DNA from: Heliopora coerulea
Lineage: Eukaryota > Cnidaria > Anthozoa > Scleralcyonacea > Helioporidae
Direction: 5' to 3'
Assembly (NCBI GenBank): GCA_030142905.1
Contig: JASJOG010000173.1
Span: 608,501 to 672,500, forward strand
DNA: 64,000 nt
Shown here: positions 44,873-54,488 of the stretch, in pieces
How the letters are laid out: each line of letters opens with the position of its first letter
Position numbering within the stretch: the stretch's first letter is position 1
Notes under the pieces: generated by a model
Told to the model about the DNA's origin: nothing
Seen by the model: the letters and a program-made list of their open reading frames with translations, nothing else
Database searches by the model: none
Program-made: the position numbers and the translations under genes

Positions 44873-45570
44873 GTGAGCTGTAATTTCAATATTCACACTT
44901 TTGTATCGTTAGCTATAAAGTATAAGGACATAAATCTTGAAAAAGATCTTGTTCACATGAGCTTTTGTGTTGATGTGTAAAGTATGATAGCAGAAACTTA
45001 AAGTTAAAATGGAGATGTAAGAGGATTCTGATTTCTCTAAAGGACTATTCTTTATTATCAACTATTTGTTTTCAAATGATATTGATGTGAGAAGTCCCGT
45101 CGAACGCACTCTGTGTGTTCAAAGTGGCCTTTAGTGCTCTACTCACTGGAGCATTTGAAACTGTTATGAGTTCATATCTCCGTAAGTCAAGCCGCTCTTC
45201 AAGTTCGACGTAACCCAGGATGAATTGCCATTACATTTACTTGTAAAGAGAGAAATATTGGCAAGTACAAACTGAGTTCAGAAAAGGTCTTTTTCAACGC
45301 TATTGATTATATTTTACCGCACTGTAAATTACTTGAAAGTTCTACTTACGATCGAAACAAAACGTTTTTATTTAGTATTCAGACAATTTGCAATGGATTA
45401 AGACTATTTATGAAATATTTCGACTGATTGTAAATATTTCACATATATGCAGACAAATCAGAGGTATGGGGAATTATTGTCAATAAAATTAATCACTACG
45501 CCCAATTAATTCAATTCTGTCGGTTAAATAACGCAAGCTAGATAAAAAATCGATAAAAATTTTACTTAAA

Positions 45571-45843
45571 ATGACAAAGGTTGCACAAAGTAATTATTAT
45601 TTGGAAGCAAACTTAAAATACTTAGGTTGTTGGCTAACTCGAATGTATTACTGCAAACGGATATATGAAAAGCCCTGTCGTTTGTCTTGGAATTATCCTT
45701 ATATAGCTTTAATTCTAGAAATATATTTGGTTGAAATGGAAACAATCCATGTTCAAAAATATGTAAAAGTGGCGTTATTGTGGGTGTCGTTTAAAGTAGC
45801 AATTACATATAAATGCAATATCGTTATATATACGTATTACTAG
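45571..45843 (+). CDS. Unknown ORF, 90 codons, unit C
   Basis: The frame reads MTKVAQSNYYLEANLKYLGCW and is rich in Tyr, Leu and Cys. In units A, B and D the homologous frames are interrupted, which argues against a conserved protein. I recognise no family. It may be a chance frame within the duplicated unit. Confidence 0.25.
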   Translation: MTKVAQSNYYLEANLKYLGCWLTRMYYCKRIYEKPCRLSWNYPYIALILEIYLVEMETIHVQKYVKVALLWVSFKVAITYKCNIVIYTYY

Positions 45844-45948
45844 TTTGGTGCTCCATGCATTGTAAAGCGATGTTCACACATGAGATTTGGTGCCGTGCCA
45901 TAGAAATGTTGGAGGATGCGCTAAACTGACAAGGGAATTGAGAACAAA

Positions 45949-46362
45949 GTGCAGGGAACGTTAGTTAAAGTGAACATTACTCCGGATTCGTCTGATTCAG
46001 TTCGCAGTGATGTTTCTGTCACTACAATGAATTCAATAAAATTCGAACAAGACGAGTTGTTTCCTTTAAGGTTTCTAAACAAGATGGGAGTGGAGAGTCC
46101 TACAACACCCAACATGACTATCGTGACAAATGTGCATGCCTTCGTAGCTCATAAGAAAGATATCTACTGTATCGCGTGCGACTCCTTAAATACATCAGCT
46201 TTTAGACTGAAATACCTCGGATATACGGCTACTTCAGTCATCTGCGGTACTTGGAATAAATTGCACAACTATTTGGGTCTTGAAGCCATTACGAGCCAAA
46301 AATTTAAGGAAATAGAGCAATACTCCGAAAAACAATATCTTGAAGACTTAAGATTTAAGTAA
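45949..46362 (+). CDS. Unknown ORF, 137 codons, unit C
   Basis: This is the longest open version of the KVNITPDSSDSV region. It follows a CAG and could be a phase-0 exon, but the known exons of the locus are phase 1. It continues past HNY to YLEDLRFK, where copies A and B stop. No signal peptide, membrane segment or recognised domain is visible. Differences from A and B are about evenly synonymous and replacement, so it may be non-coding. Confidence 0.35.
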   Translation: MQGTLVKVNITPDSSDSVRSDVSVTTMNSIKFEQDELFPLRFLNKMGVESPTTPNMTIVTNVHAFVAHKKDIYCIACDSLNTSAFRLKYLGYTATSVICGTWNKLHNYLGLEAITSQKFKEIEQYSEKQYLEDLRFK

Positions 46363-46468
46363 AGAAAAGGCGAAATACGGGTAAAAATATTACCGCTTAC
46401 ATTCGTCGTGTTTTTACTTAAATCTTAACACTGCAAGATGTTGTTTTTCGGAGTTTGTTTCTTGCTGT
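46315..46468. repeat. Inverted repeat hairpin, unit C copy
   Basis: Corresponds to 2158-2318; the arms are more diverged (CTTGCTGTATTTGAC on the right). Confidence 0.65.
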
Positions 46469-47354
46469 ATTTGACTCTTCTTGGCCACCTTTGATAAAAC
46501 AGGCTATGGTCTTTTCACGCCAGTTGCTTTTAGATTTGGATCATTTGAAAATTCTAGTGGGCTCAAAAACTATACCAACGCATGCTCATTTCACAAGTTC
46601 ATCGCAACGCAGAACCTCACATACATTGCCATTTGTGGTGTTTAATGTTATTTTTTCCAACAGAAATTTCCAAAATTTTCAAAATCAAAAACTTCCGAAA
46701 TTTAGGCTAAGTTTTTCGGAATAGGTTGCGTGCTTTATCGCGAAGGGGAATGGGATGACCTGCAAATTGACCTATATGTCAGTCTCTATGTTGACTTCAA
46801 AGTTCAGTTTGCATGTATCGTTCCAGGTTTTTTAGAGTCCAATGACCGTGTCACGTATGAATTGATTGCGTTGCCTCTGTTGCTGGTCAGTCCACCTTCA
46901 GCACCAGAAAGTATTAAAGTCCTCCTTGAACGTAAAAATCTGTGAATACCACTGCAGCTCACCCAATGTGACAAGACTCGTCTTGTGAAACAATTTTATT
47001 TATAAAAATAAAGACACTTTCATACGTGAACAGTGAATAGCCACTTAACAAGAGACCCGCTCTCAGAATGCACGGCGGAGTCTCAGAAAACCTCACTCAA
47101 AGTTTCTTTCAACGATTTCTCCCTAATTTCTTCCGGTCGTTTTTCTTCTAACCTCGAAGTACTTATTCAAAAAAGTTTATTGATCTATTAGTTTAAACCA
47201 ACTCTCAATGAAAAGATTTTTTCAATCCCTCTCTCTTAGTTCTGATTTGTCTCTCCACCGGATGCCTGATAACACCTTCCATCTTGTCACCTTTTCTATT
47301 GGTTCGCCGTTTAATTAATTATTCACTATGTAATTTAAACTCACAGTCATATGT

Positions 47355-48870
47355 ATATATATGTATATATAGATAGATGTTAACACCTGTAACCTTCTCT
47401 GAAGATATTTCACGTCGGCAACGAAACTTTAGTAAATATGTTTTAAAATGTTCTCAAGTTGTTTTCTTAATCATGGGTTTGCAATTAAAAATCCTCAGCT
47501 GGGCATTAATCTTTATTTTACGAGTACGTTTTCCGTCCGGAAAATTCATAGCCAACATCATAACAACCGTGTTTTGACACAATTTCTTGTTTAGATCGTA
47601 AACAGAGTGTGCGACTAGAAAAACGAAAATACTTTGCGAAAAAAAAGTTACATGGTATTCAATATTTCTATATATTAGACAAAGCTGAGATTAAAAAAGA
47701 AGCGTTTTTAAAAAAATAAGTCAAGTCAACCGATTGATATCAGATCACTTGCGCAGGGGACTTAAACCACCCACACAAATTTGGATTCTAATATTAACTA
47801 GAAGTTTCGTTGTTTCAAAAACCCTCAAAAATACCTGCAACAACGATCAGAACATTACAAGGAATGACTCCGTCATTATTTTGTGCAGTTTTGCTGGCGT
47901 GGTTTCTTAACGTCGTAGTTCGTTCAGGTGAGTTGTAATTTCAATATTCTCACTTTTGTATCGTTAGCTATAAAGTATGAGGCCACAAATCTTGAAAAAG
48001 ATCTTGTTTACATGAGCTTTTGCAGGGATATGCAAAGTATGATACCAGAAACTTAAAGTTAAAATGGAGATGTGAGAGGATTCTGATTTCTCTAAAAGAC
48101 TATTCTTTATTATGAACTATTGGTTTTCAAATGATATGGATGTGAGAAATCCCTTCGCAAGCACTCTGTGTGCTTAAGGTGGCTTTAGTGCTCTACTCAC
48201 TGGAGCAGTTGAAACTGTTATGAGTTCATATCTCGTTAAATCAAAGCGCTCTCCAAATTCAACGTGACCAAGGGTGAGTTGCCATTACATTTACATCCAA
48301 AGGGAGAAATATTGGCAAGTACAAACTGAGTCCAGAAAAGGTCTCCTTCTACGCTATTGATTATATTTTACCACATTGTACATTACTTGAAAGTTTTGCC
48401 TACGGTTAAATAACGGTTACATAACGCAAGCAAGATAAAATATCGATAAAAAAATTTAGTTAAAATGTCTATGGTTACACAAAGTAACTATCATTTGGAA
48501 GTAAACTCAAAATACTTTGGTTGTTGGCTAACTCCAATGTATTGCAGCAAACGGATATATGAAAAGCCCTGAAGTTCGTCTTGGAATTATACTTATATAG
48601 TTGCAATTCTAGAAATATATCTGGGTGAAATGGCAACAATGTTCAAATGTGTATAAAAGTGGCATTATTGTGGGTGTCGTTTAAAGTAGCGATTACATAT
48701 AAGTGCATTATTATTACATATACGTATAAGTTTGATGCTCCATACATTATAAAGCGCTGTTCACGCATGAGATTTTGAGCCATGTCATTGACCTGTTATC
48801 GACGAAGTGTTAAACTGACTAGAGAATTGAAGACAGACTGCAGCGAATCAGAAGCGGGTATGTTGTTGCG
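47355..48870 (+). repeat. Segmental repeat unit D (3'-truncated)
   Basis: It begins with a PLE terminal segment whose hammerhead-like core (47399-47432) is nearly complete (CTGAAGA; GGCAAC; GAAAC). It then follows unit C to about 48870, where the KVNITP region is lost. A small further copy (49180-49312) of the same sequence precedes the LINE. Confidence 0.75.
47864..47927 (+). CDS. Signal-peptide first exon, receptor family, copy D
   Basis: The most diverged of the four: MTPSLFCAVLLAWFLNVVVRS, still a good signal peptide, same length, donor CGTTCAG|GTGAGT. Conservation of the hydrophobic character, 64-bp length and donor despite about 10 percent change suggests it was coding until recently. 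Confidence 0.6.
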
Positions 48871-49312
48871 TTGATTCTAACGGCTTTATTCCATACAGCA
48901 GAATGACAACTGCAACCTACAAAATCGTACCCAGTTTTACCACTTGACGTTATGATTCGTCTATTGCTGTATTAATGAAATGTGGGTTCAAGTAATATTG
49001 GTATCTGTTATTACATGGATATCTTTCTTGTTTCTCATGCAAAGACTATATATATTAACCACTGATGCATTCCTTCAGCAATGAACATCATTGACCTCAG
49101 TTTAACTTGGGGAATACCTCAATATTATGTGTAGAGTAATTGTGAAGATTAAGCGCTGGTTTAAAAAAAATGAAACACTATAGTGGGTGTCGCTTAAAGT
49201 ATCGATTACACATAAATATGCATTATTATTACATACACGTATAACTGGTTTGACGCTCCATGCATTATAAAGCGCTATTCACATGGGATCTGGTGCCGTG
49301 CCATTGACATGT
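48871..49312. other. Spacer with partial unit copy
   Basis: 49180-49312 repeats GTGGGTGTCGCTTAAAGTA to GTGCCGTGCCATTGACATG of the unit. The LINE starts right after it. Nothing else is seen. Confidence 0.5.
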
Positions 49313-49342
49313 TCTGTTTTTGCCTAACTACGTCGGCCGGTT

Positions 49343-50761
49343 ATGGTTTTAGATTATGTTTTGCCTGATATTTTTTCAAACTGCCGGCTGGTATTAGTTT
49401 TTGGTGAAAACTGGTCAAAACTGGATGTGACAATTGCTGAGAAGGAGATTAGGCATAACACTAATTCTATTCAGAATATTGAGAACGGCCTTAAAAAAAT
49501 ACGCCAAGAAATTGACCAGATGAAGAAGGAATCCCTTGAAATTCATCAACAGTATGCCATGTTAATTTCATCATCATTTGAATATTCAAATGCTGAAGAT
49601 AAGGAAAACCCAAGGGAAAAGAATCGGCGATATAATAACTCGAATTCTGCAAAAGATGTCACCATTAATGAAAGAATTATCTCCCAGTCACTCCACCGTG
49701 GGGAGAACTTCAATCCTTGTATGAACACATCCGTTCCAAACTCAGTTGCAGATCAGTTAGATGAATATAGAGAAAAGCATCGACAAAGGCGTAGGCGGGC
49801 TGATGCACTTTGGATAGAACCTAAGCGAACACGTCCTTCCGCAACGTTATTAGTCAACAAAACCCAAAATTATGAAATACCGATTCATATAAACTGTTAT
49901 GAATCTCTACCAGATGAAGTACCCCATGTATGGCCAGCTTTTGATCAAGGAGTACATGACCAATACACCAGCTCACAATATACGTTCAAAAGTCAGATCG
50001 CCAGCTATAGAGCAGCACATCAGCTTAAGCATAAAAACACTACAAAAACGAATAAGAAACGAAATATCGAGCTGTCTCGACAGCGTGAGCAACCAAGTAC
50101 AAACGAAAGGAGAGTTCTACTGGTCGGCGACTCGATGATTAAACATATCCAACACACGAAAATTGAAAGAGCATTTCGTGGGAAAGCAACTTGTCAAGTT
50201 TGTAGTGGAGCAACCTTGAAAGACATACAAAACAAGATTAAAGGAGGAAACAATTGTCAAGGATACAGCGCGATGGTGATACACGTTGGTACGAATGACA
50301 TAGCAAAAGATGATGCTGTAACCGTTTCTAAAAGGTTAGAAGGATTCATTCAAGACGCACAGCAATTCATAAATACGATTGCTATCTCTGGTGTCATTCA
50401 GAGGGAAGATGGTAGAGTACCCGAGGGAAGAATTTCCCTTTATAATGATCTCGCTGAAGAATTGTGTAGAAAACTGAATGTTCATTACATCGATAACAAC
50501 ATTCATGGATCATACTTGAATGGGTCCAAACTACACCTGAACAGAACTGGAGACAAAGCCCTTGGTAAAAATTTTTGTTCCTATCTGAGATCAATACGTC
50601 AAGGTATTAACACTCACCATCCTTATAATGGCGAGCAAAATTTTTTCTTCAAGAGACATACAAACCATGCTCCACTTCAAACTCTAGATATACAACGAGA
50701 GCAAGCCAAGAGCTGGAGAAGATATCTCGAGTATGTACACCATGTAACAACGATGAATTAG
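49343..50761 (+). CDS. LINE ORF1 with SGNH/GDSL esterase domain
   Basis: Intact, 472 codons. Residues about 28-75 are a coiled coil (IAEKEIRHNTNSIQNIEN...), probably for trimerisation. Residues about 255-410 form the SGNH hydrolase fold: GDS nucleophile block (VLLVGDSMIKH, about 261), GTND block (VIHVGTNDIA, about 316) and the His region in KLHLNRTG (about 396). Such esterases are known from CR1-type ORF1 proteins and are thought to aid membrane or RNP handling. The stop is 11 bases before the ORF2 ATG. The basic middle region (RQRRRRADALW, KRTRPS) may bind RNA. Confidence 0.85.
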   Translation: MVLDYVLPDIFSNCRLVLVFGENWSKLDVTIAEKEIRHNTNSIQNIENGLKKIRQEIDQMKKESLEIHQQYAMLISSSFEYSNAEDKENPREKNRRYNNSNSAKDVTINERIISQSLHRGENFNPCMNTSVPNSVADQLDEYREKHRQRRRRADALWIEPKRTRPSATLLVNKTQNYEIPIHINCYESLPDEVPHVWPAFDQGVHDQYTSSQYTFKSQIASYRAAHQLKHKNTTKTNKKRNIELSRQREQPSTNERRVLLVGDSMIKHIQHTKIERAFRGKATCQVCSGATLKDIQNKIKGGNNCQGYSAMVIHVGTNDIAKDDAVTVSKRLEGFIQDAQQFINTIAISGVIQREDGRVPEGRISLYNDLAEELCRKLNVHYIDNNIHGSYLNGSKLHLNRTGDKALGKNFCSYLRSIRQGINTHHPYNGEQNFFFKRHTNHAPLQTLDIQREQAKSWRRYLEYVHHVTTMN

Positions 50762-50772
50762 CTGAAGAAGAT

Positions 50773-53337
50773 ATGGTAGTGAACGCTTCTTATGAGACTA
50801 TCTGCGAACTCAGTTCTAGTAATAACTTGAATAATGACATTAAAGGTAAGATTAGTAGAATAAATAGCAATCTGATGGAAGAGTTCAAATTAATTCATGG
50901 CACCTCACCCACAGCTATGAACACCCAGTTTATAAATCATGACAGGGAGTCCACTAATAATTATTCAGATAGTAGCTCGGTGACTAAGAGCACATTAAAT
51001 AACTTAAGAGGATTTAAACTTGCTCATCTTAATATCGCCTCCTTGTCTAAACATTTCGACGAATTTAAATTTTTTATCACTGATACTCCAGTCGACGTAT
51101 TTAGCATAAATGAAACCAGACTAGATTATACGATAGATGAAGATGACCTCAATATTCCTGGATATCAATTATTTAGGAAAGACAGATCAAGAAATGGGGG
51201 CGGTGTAGCCCTTTACGTAAGAAATGTATTTAATGTGGTTAAAAAAATGCATTTGGTGTCGGATGAGCTTGAAGCTGTATGTATTGAAATTGTAAAACCA
51301 AAATCAAAACCTGTACAAATTGTCTCAATTTACCGACCCTCGAATTCTGGCTCCGAATTTATCAACAACCTTGAAGGTTTTCTAAATGATTTAGATAATG
51401 AAAACAAAGACATAATTCTCACCGGAGATTTAAATTGTGATTTATTATCAAATGCTAGTCATGCTCATACCAACAGATTAATCGAAATCTTAAATTTCTA
51501 TCAACTTGAGCAAATGATCACTGATCCTACAAGAGTAACAAATCGCTCTGAGTCTTTAATTGATATCCTGGCAACAAACAGGCCAGAAAAACTATTAACT
51601 TCTGGAGTGTTAAATATTGGGATCAGTGATCATAGTCTCGTCTTTGGATCTTTTAAAATTGCGGTCCCGAAGACAGATCCAAAGCTGATCGAAAGCAGAA
51701 ATTTTAAAAACTACCGCGAAGATCTGTTTAGAAGAGATCTTTTTGATGCTTTGAACAAATATAACTGGCAATCCGACGATCCTAATCAATTATGGGATAT
51801 TTTTTAGTGCATCTTTACTTTGATCTCCGAGATGCACGCTCCTTTAAAAATGCGCACGGTGAGAAGCGAATATGCTCCGTGGATGACTTCAAATATAAAA
51901 TGGGAGATGAACCATCATGACTATTTAAAAAGGAGGGCTGTTGCCTCTAAATACGACAACCAATATACAACATATGAGAAACAAAGAAATCGTGTCAATA
52001 ACTTAATTAGATCTGCAAAAAAGAAATTCTGTTTGCAAACTATTGACCGAAACAGAAATAATCCAAAGGAAATGTGGAAGAACATTAACATGATTCTTGG
52101 GCGTCGTGGTCGCTGCTCAAAAACTACCTTAATACCTTCAATCAGAGTCGACAATACCACACTTACACAGGAGGATCAAATTGCGGAAACCTTAAACACA
52201 TATTTTAGTAACGTAGGTGAGAATCTTTTTTCTAATCTAGATGAAACTGATAGAGAATTTTCTGACTATATGATACCAGTCCAGAACGAGTTTAAATTTT
52301 CAACTGTCACTGAAAATCTTGTCTCAAAAGTTATTAATGAAATGAAACCAAGTAAGGCTGCAGATCTCGATAAAATACCTGCAAGATTGCTGAAAGATTC
52401 TTCGGTCGTTATAGTTCCTTACTTAACCAATATTTTTAATCTATCTCTATGTCGGGGTATCTTTCCTGATGATTGGAAACAGGCCCGAATCTCCCCAATT
52501 TTTAAATCTGGAGATAAAGAAGATTGTAGCAACTATCGACCGATATCTGTTTTGTCAGTCGTTTCTAAATTATTTGAGAAACTGGTGTATGAGCAACTCG
52601 ACACATATCTAACCCAAAATAATGTTCTTACACGTTGCCAGTCTGGATTTCGTAGAGGCCACTCCACTCCCACATCTTTACTGAATACAAGCGATACTTG
52701 GTTGGTTGATATTGATCGTGGTCTTATAAATGGTGTTATGTTTCTTGATTTGAAAAAGGCATTTGACACCGTAGACCACAATATACTAATAAAAAAATTG
52801 GAGTTATATGGAGTTAGAGGTGTCGCATTACAATGGTTCATCTCGTATCTGAGTAATCGTGGTCAAGTTTGTAAGGTCGGTAAAACCCTATCTTCTATGG
52901 AGAATGTAAAAACTGGAGTTCCACAAGGGTCAAATCTCGGTCCTTTGTTATTTCTAATTTATATAAATGATCTACCTAACTGCCTAAGCAATTCCTTCCC
53001 TAGTTTATTTGCTGATGATACCAATTTTACTGTAACTGGCACCTCCTCCTAAGAAATTGAAGAGAAATTAAATACAGAAATAAATAACGTGCATTCCTGG
53101 CTGCTAGCAAACAAATTATCATTGAATATTAGCAAAACCGAATATACGATTATTGGACCTAAGCAAAGAATATCACGCATTGAAACCGAGCCTCGTGTTT
53201 CCATCAACAATCAAGTTATCAATCGTGTGGGCAACACCAAAACACTAGGTGTATTCATTGATGAGAATATATCGTGGAAAACGCATATTGAACATGTTTG
53301 CAAAAAAGATAGTAATGCCGCTCTGATATCCATTTGA
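50773..53337 (+). pseudogene. LINE ORF2, endonuclease plus RT, two in-frame stops
   Basis: One frame from ATG 50773 to 53337 is interrupted by TAG at 51805-51807 and TAA at 53050-53052. The endonuclease part has LAHLNIASL, SINETRLD (catalytic Glu), IYRPSN, ILTGDLNCD and GISDHSLV. The RT part has NYRPISVLS, MFLDLKKAFDTVDH, TGVPQGSNLGPLLFLIYIND and FADDTN, so its catalytic Asp residues are intact. The stops fall between the domains and just after the RT core. No frameshift was found, so inactivation is recent. Confidence 0.85.
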
Positions 53338-53340
53338 TCA

Positions 53341-54064
53341 AGCGCAGTTGCAGATCCAATATCATGCCTTTTGCCTGTCATCGCGATGAATGTATTAAAC
53401 TTGGTGAGCCTCGAAGAGAAAGTGGAACGAGTCATTAGCAGAAATCTTGCCTGGAATAATTAGATGAACTAGGATGACAATCGTGCATCCAAAAATACCA
53501 CATAAATCAGAGCTTTAAAGTACCTAACTCATGCGTTAATGCAATGTCTGACACAAGAAAACAACTCACTCTTATTGAAACCTCCCTATAACGGCCACCT
53601 CTCGACAGCGGCAACGGCCAGCAAAATATATCCGATCTACAAAAGAACCTCTCCACAACGGCCAGTTAATCAACTCATGACACACCGCAATCAAGATATT
53701 ACTGTTATCTCAGCAGGTCACAAGAATTCACCTCAACTTGATCTTTGTCGCGCCTCAGACACTTGAGCAATCGCTAGAACAGCCTATTGTTGCGTACCAA
53801 ACTTGTTCAGTACATTACACTCACTGTATTTTGTTTTCTATATAAAAATAAACAATGACAAGAGTCGTATGATCTGAAAAGGAAAAAAAACGACGCGTGC
53901 TTTTACTGTATTTATATCATATTTTTTGTTGATAGTCGAGTTTGTAAAGCATTTGAATCTTCTAAACTTGTTGAGTGAAATTTTCCACATATCCATATTA
54001 ATTATGCGTTATTAGTCTTATTTGTCAATATAAATATATATATTGCTAAGAATAAAATGTAGTA
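53341..54064. other. Spacer between LINE and virus-like element
   Basis: It contains ACGGCCACCTCTCGACAGCGGC and CTCCACAACGGCCAG (53577-53665), related to the GCGGCCACC repeats at 5.3 and 17.8 kb. No gene is supported; the 75-codon frame at 53539 is a by-product. Confidence 0.5.
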
Positions 54065-54485
54065 GTCTGTAATGTCCGGATTCTGTCACACCTTTTTCAA
54101 CACATTTTAAAATTTGGTCAAAATTTTTCAAAGTGTCGTGGGGGGTTACCCTTTTTCCTAACGGCGTCACTTTCGGTTTCACTTACTTAACTTCCGGTCG
54201 CTTTCATGAATTTAATTACGTTACCAAGAATTTCAACACATTTTAAAAACGGGTCAAAATTTTTCAAAGTGTCTTTGGGGAATAACCTTAACATTCCAAA
54301 CATTCCAAACATTCCATACATGCCTAATCTCCCTAACAACCAGCCTAACTCGATGTCAACTTGAACAGCTCGATGTCAACAAAAAAACTATTTTTAGTTT
54401 GCTCCGTTGTTAGGGAGATCTGAAATGTATGGAATGTGGGGAAAACCCCTCAACGACAGGCGGGGGAATTACCTTTTTTGACAGA
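54065..54485. repeat. Left terminal region of virus-like element
   Basis: A direct repeat of about 55 bases (TTTCAACACATTTTAAAA ... TCAAAATTTTTCAAAGTGTC) occurs at 54096-54150 and 54232-54284. Three ACATTCCAA units follow (54293-54318). A hairpin has arms CATTCCATACAT..ATCTCCCTAACAAC (54310-54340) and its inverse (54406-54436), with CTCGATGTCAAC twice in the loop. It lies just beyond the polymerase stop, where the terminal inverted repeat of such an element is expected. The other end is outside the window. Confidence 0.6.
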
Positions 54486-54488
54486 ATT

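Larger units (their letters stand above)
44432..47340 (+). repeat. Segmental repeat unit C
   Basis: This is the least interrupted copy of the first-exon unit: PLE-derived head (AAATGTGTTTTAAAATGTTC), signal-peptide exon, unknown ORFs at 45571 and 45949, hairpin, PLE tail (47.10-47.34 kb). It begins directly at the end of the tandem array, which truncates its head. Confidence 0.8.
49313..53340 (+). mobile_element. CR1-like LINE, near full length
   Basis: It has two ORFs in the standard order: ORF1 with coiled coil and SGNH esterase, ORF2 with apurinic-type endonuclease and reverse transcriptase. An esterase-bearing ORF1 is typical of the CR1/L2/Rex1 group. ORF2 sequence fades after 53337 without the usual C-terminal block or a clear 3' microsatellite, so the 3' end is truncated or rearranged. 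Confidence 0.85.

Noticed and set aside
45949..46362. Unknown ORF region as a constrained exon
   Set aside because: Comparing copies A, B and C by eye gives similar numbers of synonymous and replacement changes plus stops, so selection is not shown; its phase also does not match the other exons.
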